Part shown: one piece after another, positions 25,678 to 37,800 of the stretch
Layout: each line of letters opens with the position of its first letter
How positions within the stretch are numbered: the first letter of the stretch is position 1
Source: Formicarius rufipectus
Lineage: Eukaryota > Chordata > Aves > Passeriformes > Formicariidae
Reading direction: 5' to 3'
Length of the DNA stretch: 64,000 nucleotides
Assembly (NCBI GenBank): GCA_013399695.1
Contig: VXAU01003994.1
Location: forward strand, 368,507-432,506
The notes under the pieces: generated by a model
Seen by the model: only the letters and a program-made list of their open reading frames with translations
What the model was told of the DNA's origin: nothing
The model's database searches: none
Program-made: the position numbers and the translations under genes

Positions 25678-25878
25678 CTGCTGTTGGCTTTCTGGCAGTT
25701 TCCAGTGTCATTACTATGTCAGCCCCTTTCTTCATGGGCAAAGTTATCGACATTATTTATACAAATCCCAGTGAGGATTTCACTGACAGCCTGACCAACC
25801 TGTGTGCCTTGCTGAGTGGAATCTTTCTATGTGGTGGTGCTGCTAATGCTACTCGTGTCTACCTCATGCAGACTGCAG
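25678..25878 (+). CDS. ABCB10: ABCB10 exon 2 (first membrane segments)
   Basis: Acceptor ttgatttgcag/CT, donor GCAG/gtaaaa. It encodes AVGFLAVSSVITMSAPFF and onward to RVYLMQTAG, with two hydrophobic stretches. It starts with two bases of a split codon, so an upstream coding exon must exist. Confidence 0.94.
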
Positions 25879-28800
25879 GTAAAAACAGAAGCAAAAAGTG
25901 ATACTGAGAGTAATTTTGTCTATTGCAGAGTCACGATATCTAATGGTCTTAAATTCTTGGCACTGGCTGAGAGATCCTATAGGAATCAGTAGCTTTTTTA
26001 TTTTTTTTTTTTTTTTACCAGATAAAAAGTAAACTAATAGTGCAAAGATAAGTATGCTGGAATAATTGTACATTTTTATTTACTATTAGGTGACGTCTTC
26101 CATATTACTCTCTTCTGGTATATTAAAACTCTGTAATTTGAATTGTTCATTGCTGTGTAATTCTGTTATTTTTATATTGTTTATTGTTTATATTGTTGTT
26201 TATATTGTCTGTGTAAAGTCCTGTGTGCCATGCTGGACTGACTTCTGTTTCTGACAGGACAAAGAATTGTGAAACGTTTGAGAGCAACGATGTTCTCCTC
26301 TATTCTGAAGCAAGAAACAGCTTTCTTTGACAAGACCAGAACAGGAGAGCTGATAAACCGCTTATCTTCAGATACAGCCCTCTTGGGCCGTTCAGTGACT
26401 GAAAACCTTTCAGATGGGCTCAGGGCAGGAGCACAAGCGTCTGTTGGGGTTGCAATGATGGTATGGCAGTCTCTTCCCTGCTTGACACTTCTTGTTTCAC
26501 ATTTGTTTCAGTTCTGTTAGATAACATAGGAGTGTGAGTCAGTCCAGGAACAGTTGTGTGTTCTTGGACATGAGTGTGTTTCACTGGTTATCTACAGTAA
26601 ATCCATAGATTATTGCAATAGATGATGTGCCTGTAGCCACTTGGTGTTTACTCACAAGAAAAATTTGGAGGAAGAAGGATTGAAATTAACTTCTGTAGCT
26701 GCCCAAAGCTTTCAAGCAAAGAGCAGTAGGCAAATAACTGTATTCTTACTGAAGAGATTAAAATCAGTGATGACATTCCCACAGTTGTAGGTAAAACAGG
26801 GTGTGAAGGGCCTGCTGAAAAAGTCATTAAAGTTGTTGATTCTGGTTAAGGCCTAGGTAAGCAAAGGCAGTGCTGAATATTAAATTAATGCTGAGGATTT
26901 GTATAAGTATTAGATTTTCTACTTTAATCAGTCAGTAAATAATCTATTTATATAGGAAGTGTGTTAATGAAGGTCTCAGTGAAGTCCATTAGTTAACATT
27001 CCTTGGTGATCAGTCGGTTTACGTAAAAATCTGACTTCTCTTGATTTTTTTTTTTTTTTTTTTGGTGGCATTAATTTTTTATGCTTATCTGAAAAAATTG
27101 GTTGCAACTATCTTAAATGAAGGTGGAGTCATTTCTGCTGTCTACCTGGAGTTAAAAACAGATAGCAAAAAGTCTCGTCGAAAAATAAGTTTCCAATATT
27201 GACATTATTACAAACTGTTAAGAGTTTCCATAAGCAAAGAGAGTCTAAGGTTTTATTTTACCACATATTAAATGATATAACTTTATGTAAGGCATTCTGT
27301 TACAAAATATTGCCATGATACAGTGGTAAGGGGTGGGCTATAAAAACTGGCCCAGAAAGAAGATATTACTATGAAAAAAATATAAAGCCTGCAAATTATG
27401 TTGATTTTTCATTTTTCTGGTGATTTTTGTTTTCAATACAGAAAGCAAGATGAAATTAAAACACATTAGATCTAATTTCAGTAAATCTTATGAAGAGAAA
27501 CTCTTTAGGAGCTTTGATGATAGTTGTTACAAGTAATAAGATTTGCAGTGATAAATTAAATACATTGTTCCACCCATTCATGGGTGCTGGGGAGTACTGC
27601 TGACTCCATCTGTTCCTGTTACCCAGAAGTACTGTATGATACGTTTCTACTTAAACTTTCTGTATTACGCAATCTATTTAAAAGCTGTGAAAGCACTTTA
27701 GAAACTGTGTAATAGCTTATGTCTCTCAGCATCCCCAAGAGATTTCCTAGTAGGCCTGTTTATTGGCAGGTTAAGATACTTGAATAAGACCACACAGTGA
27801 ACCAGTGAGAAAGCTAGAAATGAAATCCAGACCACTTTGCTTATAATCCTTTGTTCTAACCGTGGGATACTTCTCAAATGCTGTGGAGGACTGGATGTTT
27901 TGCCTGGAAAAAATAAAACATAAATGAAAGCGTGGCAGCACTATATTTCAATCCTACAAGTTTAAAAAATCTCTAGCAATGCAAGTTGCACTTCAGTACT
28001 CCAGTGATTATTTTTAATCTGAACGCTAACCCCTGACACGTACCTTTTTCTTCTAGTTTTTTGTGTCTCCTAGCCTGGCTGCATTTGTTCTAAGTGTTGT
28101 GCCACCCTTGGCTGTCCTGGCTGTGATTTATGGAAGATACTTGAGAAAACTTACTAAAATGACCCAAGATTCTCTTGCAGAAGCAACACAGGTAATCTTT
28201 TAACAGATGCTTTATAGTTGATTTCAAAGTTGCTCTAGTATAATTAGGTTAATCCTCTGAAGTTACAGGTCTTCTGAAACTAATTGTACTGTTCGTTGTC
28301 CTAAGCTATATTGAGCACCTGTAGTTTTGCACCTGAATAATATGAAAGGTAAATGTCAGTAGGACTTACAGATCTCAAAAACAACCATGCTTCCATTGTC
28401 CATAACAGTACAATGTGGATTTACTAGGCCTTGAGAATTTAAAATGTAGGAGAGGATAAGGAGGTTAGGCTTTAGTTGTGTGAGAGCATAAAAAACATCA
28501 GCCTATGAAGTCCTGTGTAATTTGGTACCTGGGTTTGAGAAACACTTTTGTTGGATTACAGGTATGAGTTTGAAGCCATCAGAAGCATCCTGGATGGACG
28601 TTTGCTTTGTTAGCAAGTCCTTCTCTGGAGTGCATCCCTGACAAATGACCTTATTGTCATCTCTTTAATGTTAAAGGGGCTTGGCATTTCTTACACTTTT
28701 CTGGGCATCTTAGTACATACCTGGATATCTGAGAGGAAAGTAGAGGAATCTGTTGTTTCTGAAGAGGTTGTAGAGGGCCCTTCATTGTGTTTGCTTATCA

Positions 28801-31800
28801 CACTGAAATGTTCTGCAGAGCTATTGGAGAACAGTACTGATAGTGACCTTTTCCTCAAAGGCTGGGGGTAAGGATACATCATTAAAAAGCATAGAAATAT
28901 AATTAGGAAAGATCTAGTTAAAATAGCCGCAGTTGTCAGCTGTTATGAACTTGGGATGTCCTCTGTAGAACTTCTGCAATTTGACTGTGCAGAAGGAAGA
29001 TTAGCTCTCTTCTGTTTGTCTTCCTCATACCATCTTGAAAGGAAGTTCATGCCTTTAGAAACTATGTGGGACTTCACAAGAACAAGTAGTGAACAATTCA
29101 AATTTTCAAGTTGAATAGGGAATGGAAGAAGGGGAATAATTTTTTTTATATCATAGTTTTATTTCCAAAAAGGGGACTTCTTTTTTATGAGACCATCACA
29201 GTGTCACAACTTAGTCTAATTGGTTACAATAGAAGTATTTTAGAATTAATACTGGTTAGAAGTTAAAATAAAATGCTGAGTTGAAGTGAGACATTAGTAA
29301 TTGGGCTAAATTAATTCCCAGTGTTGCTTTGATCAAATGAGTGGAATTGTTTTAAGAAATAATGGCAGGCTGTTTTGTGTGCTTTAGTGTAGAATAGAAT
29401 ATTTTCTCTTTCCCCACATTTATTATGAATAGTAATTCCCCCATAGGTATTGTTCACATCAAATTTTTTAACTCTGCATTTGTCTTTTTCTGTCTGGCAC
29501 TTTAGACAATCATGAAATTCTTTCTAAAATGCCTGGGCATGCAGTGTACTTTTGACCTAATGAAAAGATGTACAAAAGGGGGATTGGGGTGGGGAGGAGA
29601 AGACATGAGAAATTTCCTGTGGTATCCCAAGACATGGAGATTAGTGTAGTGATATTGGTTTAACTTTCACATGTTTTGTAATATGAATATTTCAAATTGT
29701 GTGCCTCTGTGTACTTGTTTCATTCTTTGCTTTAATATAGTTAGCTGAAGAGCGTATTGGAAACATAAGAACAGTTCGAGCTTTTGGGCAAGAAGTGGCT
29801 GAAATGGGGAAGTACACAAATAAAGTTGATTATGTGCTACAACTGGCTAAAAAAGAGGCACTTGTTCGAGCAGGCTTCTTTGGAGCAGTAAGTATATTTT
29901 AATTAATGTAAGCCAACCATGTCATGCCAAGTGTCAATTGTTTTAAAATGTATGAGGATACTTCAAAATCTGCAAATAAATGATTGAAAATAAATTGAGC
30001 CTACATAAAACCATGGGAAGACTGGACTTAAATCAGTCCAAAGTGCAGTGAAACTATATCTCAAGATACAGTGGTATGATAAAGTCACTTTAAGTATTTT
30101 TCCCCTATGCCTGCCCCCATGGCTGGGAACTATTTATCTGAGGCCACACCTCCTATTCAATTAGCTAAACCAGTGAAAAGCTTCTGCCACTCATTTTACA
30201 GGTTTGGTTCTCTGATGAGATGAGCATCAATGCATAGGAAGCTGGGTAGTGTACAGATGGGGGAGGGAGGGTTGGACTGCTTTCTTCCATAACTTTATTG
30301 CTTAATTGTATTCCAAAACTGCAACATAACTACAGAATATCAATTCTTCTTCAGTGATGGTGTAATGGTCGAGACTATTGCTTGGTGTTCCTTTCCATCT
30401 TGGGAAGGTAAAAAAAAAAAAAAAANTGGGTTTGCTTAGAATTGGCAAGTTTAACTCAGTCCTCCAAAAGCCCAGATACCTATAGTATGAGAGTTCTTTT
30501 TATTAGAAGGGAAATTCTGAAACAGTGTTTTAGTGGATGAAATTTAAGAGGTATATGACAAAATATGCCTTTTTCTCTTTTTCCTTAGACTGGCCTTTCT
30601 GGAAATTTAATTGTCCTCTCAGTCTTATACAAAGGAGGATTACTAATGGGCAATGCCTACATGACAGTTGGTGAACTCTCATCTTTCCTCATGTATGCTT
30701 TCTGGGTTGGAATAAGCATTGGAGGTATGGAATGGGAAATTAGGTGTTCTTCACTTGAAAGTGTGACAGTAATGGGGGCAGGTGGGAAGAAACTCTTAAA
30801 AGATCTGGCTTTCTTATAAAGTCTCTTCCAAATGATCCTCCCATGAAATCATTCTTTTTTTTCCCTGAAGAGTTAATGAAAATAATAACTTATAACTTAA
30901 TATAAACTTTCTGTTTTCCAAAAAGAATACAGAAATTATTTTTTCAAAGCGTGCATGTGACAGGTACATTATGACTTTTCTTTATGTCTAAATTAACATG
31001 CTTACCATACTGTGTAAAGAAATAATATTTTTATTATATTTTTTACCAAATATATAGGTCTGTGCTATACATACCCTATTTAGAAAGGCACATGGAATTG
31101 AGCTGTAATTTAGAATGAAGTGTCCCGAACTAGAGGAGTACACAAAGTGCCAGTAGAACATTGCACTCTGGTGTGAACCTTACGGTTTTCCTTACTGACT
31201 GACTCTTCCTTGAAGCTCACACTCTGTAATCTACTGGCCCAGAAACAAGCTGTTCATCTTTTTGACAGAGCTGTCTTCATGACTGCATACGGGCAAAAAT
31301 GAAGATAAAGTGCTTTGAAGTTTGGCAACTTACTGGAGTGTTCTTTAAAATGAGCCTGTTACTTCTGATAGACTGGAAGGGTGATGCAGCTTGCCTGTGT
31401 TCTTCTTTTCTAAGACTAAGCCTGATAATGTGGGAAGCACAAATATGCGCCTGAGGGCAAAATTAGCAAACCTGATTCCTTGTATATCAAAATTCCAGAG
31501 GCACCTATTCCAACTACCGAAACCCTTTTTTCTTTGCTAAGATCTTCCAAGTTTGATCAGTGAACAGATACCCAGCACTTTAAAATCATGGGACAAATTA
31601 ATTTGTTAATTTGTTAAACAAATGAAGGTTAGAAGCACTGCTAAAAATGTCATTAACTCTTTTTTCCTATAAAAGTATCTTTTTTAATTCTACTGAATCT
31701 CATTGGAGAATGTAGTTCTGCACAGAGCTCATTCTCACGGGGACTCAGAAGCAGAGGTGTCTTGCCACAAGAGGCCTGCCTTCTTAGACGCCTACAAGGC

Positions 31801-34800
31801 ATATAAATCTTCCAGGTGCTGCTTGGTATATGGCACCATCAATACATACAGGAGTTCATGACTTTGCTGCTTTTTGTTCTATATTTGCTGTGTTTTCTAC
31901 CATATGGCACCATCAATACATACAGGAGTTCATGACTTTGCTGCTTTTTGTTCTATATTTGCTGTGTTTTCTACCAAACACAGAAAATGGGTTATGAAAA
32001 TTCAAAACATTTTCTAATTTGTATTTGCTGTCCCTAATACAAAATGCTCTTTCTTATGAGTGGTTGTGAATTTGCAAACCTCAGTGCTTGAGTTTCAAGG
32101 TGCTCTGTGAGGCTTATGCCTTGCCCACTGTGCCCTGTTCTAGGTTGTAGATGCTTTGGATCTTTTTCCCAATTAGAGAACTTGTCACCATGACTAGTGC
32201 CTTGCATTGGAAGCTTTCAGATAGTCCTCAGCAGCAGCATGATGAAATGCCCTGCCTACACTTACAGGCTCGTGACCTTGAGCTGGGCTTGTTGCTCTGC
32301 AAGAATAAACCAGTAAACCCCTTCTAATATATCCCCTGGTTTTTCTTCCCTCCTGAAATCACTCTTAACACTGTAAGCATTTTAAGGTATTAGTATTTTT
32401 ATTCTGTTAGAATTCAGAGATTTTGAAATTGGTGTCTTTTTCTTTATAAATACACACAAAAAACTAAGAAATAGGACATTTTATATTTATGCCTTATTCC
32501 ATTTTTAGTTCTGTGTTAGTTTTCTCTGTTTATTTCACTAGAAAGCCCTTCAGCCAAGTTACCTATCGGAAAGGAGGTTGTAGCCAGGCAAGGGTTGGTC
32601 TCTTCTCCCAGGCAACCAGCAATAGAACAAGAGGGCATGGGCTTAAGCTCTGCCAGGGGAAATTTGGGTTGGATATTACAAAGAAATTCTTCACAGAGAG
32701 AGTAATCAGGCATTGGAATGGCCTACCTAGCTAGGTTTTTAAGATGAGACTGGATGTGGCACTTAGTGTCATGCTCTGGTAATCATAGTGGTGTTGGATC
32801 AGGGGTTGGACTTGATGATCTCAGAGGTCTCTTCCAACCCAGCTGATTCTATGATTCTACCTCCACGATGATTCACACAGCTGTTAAGAGCTGGGACCCA
32901 GTACTATATACATGCCTTGTCCTTAGCTTTTGCTCTCTCCAGTAATGTTTGCTACATACTGACATGGGAGACATAATCCCTTACATTGTCCATTCTCCAT
33001 GTAACTTCTCAAGGGTCAGTTCAGCCTTAGTTTTCATAACCTCTCTGCACTGTGGCTGACTCGACCAGGCTCCCCTGTAATAGCATTAACCTGTCTGATA
33101 AAGAAGGGCATTCAGAATGCTCTGTTCTGCTTGAATGAATTGAAGCATGTGGCTGGTTGGATGCGAAGCTATTTCCCTAAAGTTGGATACTGTTCTTCCT
33201 GACAGATGAATGAAAAAGAGCATACACAAGCTGAGGTGTATTAACATTTTCTTCAGAAATACTTGTTTAACAGATGTAAATAAGAATGGTGAATAAGGAT
33301 TATTGGCAGCTTTCAAATGAGACTAGACAGGATTTAAATCAACAAGTTTGACAGTGTTTTGGAGTAAAAGATCCCCTACACATCTGATCCTTCCATGCTG
33401 CTGATGAAAAGTATAATGCTGATTTTATCTTTCCTATGTCTTCCATGCCCTATGGATACATAATACTGTTCTGTTTTTTGTTTAGGTCTAAGTTCCTTTT
33501 ATTCAGAGCTAATGAAAGGACTAGGTGCTGGTGGACGTCTTTGGGAACTTATTGAAAGGAAACCCCAACTTCCATTTAATGGTGGGTTCTTGGTTTGTTA
33601 CTGTTCATAGGTTGATTTTTCTCGTATGGGTCAGCAGTACTTCAGAAGGGTGTGTGTGTTACTTAAAGGTAGTACTGACTTACGTTCTTTTGAAAGAAAT
33701 TAGATACAATGGTAATTCTTCTGACTTTTCCAAAGTATGAAACAGATGATGAAAGTTTCCTTTAATCAAAAATTTTAGAAGCCAAAAACTTGATTTAATT
33801 AATTACTTCTTTAATAAATTTTTCTTTAATTCAGAATATTATGTTAAATATATTACTTTGAAAGTGATGTGACTGAGGACATGCTCATTTCTAGCCTTTT
33901 GGAATATTTTTTTGATGTCATCACCATTTCTCTTGGATCAGCTTTAGAGTGAAAAGAGTGGAAGGAAGTAAGAGGAGAAGAGGGAGGAACCCTGAAATAG
34001 CTATGCCTCATGTTTCCACTGAAAGGCTTACTGTGCTCATCTCTAATGGCTAAGAAATGTCCAGTCTGAAAAGAGAAGCTTTCAAAACCAAATGGTTTTC
34101 ATTAAGAGTATTTCAAGCTTAAATGTTCCATGCTAATCCAGTGAAAACAGGTCCTTAGTGAGGCGCGTTGATTTGAAATCTGTCTTGCAAACACCGACAG
34201 TTTGAGGCCTTTCACTAACACCTACCAAACTGAATTTTTGAGTCCTTCTGCCATAGGAATGAATGTCTGACCATAACTGGGGAATAAAAGAAAGGAAAGC
34301 AGGGAGCTGATATGTGGAATCCTGCTTCTTGGGAGAGTGTGGATGTGCAGCTACAGCAGGTGTTGCCTTTGGAATGATGTGCACCTCTTTCCTCACAGTA
34401 GTACTACCCACATTTCTCCCTTATTTAGAGGGACAGGGTTTTATTTTCACAGAACTCTGGCTGTTGCTGGTGAAAACAAATATCTCAGCAACAAATTATA
34501 ATGTCTTTTTTTCCTGCATCTAGAATCCAAACAAGAAGCAAGTATATAGCTTTTAGATATTTTTACAGTAATATATAGAGAAAGTGCTACCACAAGTAGA
34601 CTTCCTGTATTGCAGTAGATTTCAGTGTTTCAGGACACAGAATAGACTGTGCAATAACTGGAACTGAGGCTTAAGATAAGCAATTGTTACTGTGGTAATA
34701 ATAAAGATTATGTGGCTAGCCCAGGATTTAGCAAATACATTTCTTTTCCCAAAAGGAGGTTTACAGACCATTGTGTAAACAATAAATTTATAATGTGTAT

Positions 34801-37800
34801 GTCCATAGGTTAAAGGCAAGGAAGGAATCTGGAATTGTATGCTCTTGCCTTTGCTATTTCAATGCTACTATCATTAAACTGAAAGCTTGGAGAAGAAATG
34901 GGAATCTGGAGAAAAGAAAAGCAAAATAAATTACCTGGTTTTGGAACAGCAGAACTAGTGACGTCTTGATTGCTGCTGCTGGGTGCCTGTGTTTCCTGTC
35001 CACAGTTACTGTTTAACCAAACACAGGCATGTTACTACCATGTGCTGTGGCTAGTTGGGGGTTATTTGTGTGCTGCATCTTTCAAGAATTAAGGGGTTTG
35101 AGTTGTGTATCTCTAGCATGAGCAGACACAACTCAGATGTTGTTCTAGTGCTGCCAGTTTTCACAAAACTGGTAGGAACTTGGTCAGTGAGACTCGGTCC
35201 TTTGGGAATGCAACACCACTGTTCAGTTAGTTTGCTTTGCATGGGTATGTGTCACTGGGACTTAACTGGGCTTGAAGAAATTTAGTCTTTGTGTTGCCTA
35301 TTTATAAGCTTTTTGTAGTAATTATATTCTTGTAAGATAATTGTTTAAATCAAATGCTGTGTTCCAGAAAGAAGCGGGTTTTATTTAACTTTGGTAGTCA
35401 TTCATTCATGGTGGTTTGTTACAGTATTTCACAAACTGAAATTTTCATTTCAGTGAACTGTTGCCTTAGAGTTAGGTCTCTGATTGGTATTCCAATACAC
35501 TGTTGCCTTGAATTTATTAAATGCACTTTCCACTTAAGAGAAAAAAAATAAAACTGAAAAATGGCCATTAGAACAACAGACCTAGCAGCGCACTGTTCCA
35601 GTGACAACCTCTGCTGAAAAGCTACCCAGTTAACAGGTAGTAGAGAAGGAACTGCACTTGTTCAAAGAGGAGAGTGTTTCAGGTGAGTTTTGTGGCTTGG
35701 CGAAAGGGCAGTAAGCGATTTGCAATGTTTATCTTTTTCTGTTCTATGGTAACAGGACTTTGGCCTTCACCAGTACCATTTTATTTCATTGCTCCTAATT
35801 ACCAAACCTTAAATTGTTTATGATGTGTTTAAAAATTCAGATAATTCTAGGAGAAGTGATCATTGTTAGTTGTTAGGAATTAGCAAGATGCAAATTCTCC
35901 CTCTTGCTGAAGGTAGCCTACAGCTTCAGTGTTGGTGAGCAACCTGAAATTGCATTCAGGTACTAGTGTTGTATCACACTGATTCACTCACAGCTGAAAT
36001 GTAACCCCTGTTGTCCTGAACTGTGGTTTGCAGCTATCCATAGATTGACTGTGGAGATAAATGCTTTTATTGAGTGTCTGGAAAGCACGTTCTAAGAAGG
36101 CTGAGCGAATTTTTTTCTGTTCACATTTTTGTATTTTTTTCTTTGCCATATAGAGGGAATCACATTAGACAAAGACACATTCAGAGGTGCTTTGGAATTC
36201 AAAGATGTTGAATTTGCATATCCAACCCGTCCAGAAACATCAATTTTCAAAGATTTTAGCCTTTCCATTCCGGCTGGCTCTGTTATGGCTCTGGTTGGCC
36301 CAAGTGGTACAGGGAAATCAACTATTGTATCCCTTCTGCTGCGGCTGTATGATCCTATCTCAGGTATGTTTGGTGTGTTTCTCTCATTTGTGACAATTAA
36401 TGCCTTGCATCTCAGATACACCTTATAAATAGTGGGGGTTCCTGTGCTTGAGACCCGTGTTTCCCTCTGGGGTGTATGGTTACCCTGTGGGGGTGCCTTC
36501 ATAGCTGTTCATTTCTGATGCACCAGTATAGCATGTGATTCCTCATGAGTTTTAATTCTTAACTGTTCCTTCTGTCTCTTTTCAAAATACATCAAACACA
36601 CTTCTCTGTTTCTTAATTTAAGGTGCTATCACCGTTGATGGCTTTGATATCCGCCAGTTAAATCCACTGTGGTTCAGGACAAAGATTGGAACTGTAAGTC
36701 AGGTAAGGAAGAAAAAGAAATTCCAAGTGGGTGGAATAATTTTGTGTGATCAACTAGTTCTTCCTCACTTTACTTCTTTTTGAAACTATAATATTGCTTC
36801 TCAGTGAAATCCCTACATCTCAGCATAACTACTGTTGCACATGCTTCATTCTAAAAAGAAGTATTTAGAGCTAGTCCCATTATTCTGTAGTGTGTTTTTA
36901 TATAATCATAGAGATTATATTATGAGAAAAGTGCATGTGAAGACGGGAAAGTATGTTGCTGTAAATCGTATAGGTATGACCATCCTGATGTTTCCTATAA
37001 TTTGTGGAAGAAAGTAACACAAAGCTTAACAATTAATTGCCTTTTGTATTAATGGAAGTCACACAATCATATTTTATACAACCGTTTCAAAAACTGACAT
37101 TCTGTGTTATTTCTAAGAAAACACAATTCCACTAGGAAAGCATGAAACTAGAGCATGGTTGGCACATACTCTTCAGTGCCACCTCCCTAACAACTTCCAA
37201 ACTCTGGAAGTACCGAGAGGTGTTCAGTGGTGTATTAAAAGTAAACTACTTGATCAATTAAAATGTTCATTCCCTTGTCTCCCCAGATGCTTCCCAGTGC
37301 AATTAACTGTTAGGCTGACGTTCTGTTTAAAAGCATAAGTGTATCTGGGTATTTGTTGCATTTCAAAACAACTTCCTTATGTAATAATGCCACCAAAAGC
37401 TTTTGCAAAAATGATTTTCCTATTAGCTCATTTATTTTTGAATTAATGTGCTCCATTTGAACTACCAGTAAGAGATGCAGACTGGTATTCATACTGTAGC
37501 ATGTCTCTATTCAGACTTCTCTTGTTTCAGACACTGTACTGTTGGATATCACTTGTCCTATCTCACAGCTCTCTGTTGCAAGCTTTAATATAAATTAAAT
37601 GCACAAAATGCCATAAAATCTGTGTAGAGGTTAAGACAAGAATCATCATTGTTGCAAATGATAGAACAGTTTGTGTTGGAATGGACCTTGAAGTGTCATC
37701 TACTCCAACTCCCTGCATTGAGCAGGGACATTTTCAACTAGATTGGGTTGCTCAGAGCCCCTTCCAAAGCCCATGTTTCCAGGGATAGTGCATCCGGTAC

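Larger units (their letters stand above)
25879..28056 (+). other. ABCB10 introns 2 and 3 (around exon 3)
   Basis: Intron 2 is 379 bases, with a T-rich repeat of tttatattgt units near 26165-26212. Intron 3 is 1.6 kb and has a 19-base T run at 27045-27063. No gene or transposon is recognised. Confidence 0.75.
30725..33485 (+). other. ABCB10 intron 6
   Basis: Contains a perfect 74-bp tandem duplication (31828-31975) and a sense CR1 copy (32565-32860), both listed separately. The rest is unique. Confidence 0.8.

Noticed and set aside
31828..31975. Possible CRISPR-like or satellite array
   Set aside because: Only two adjacent identical copies with no spacers, in a vertebrate intron.
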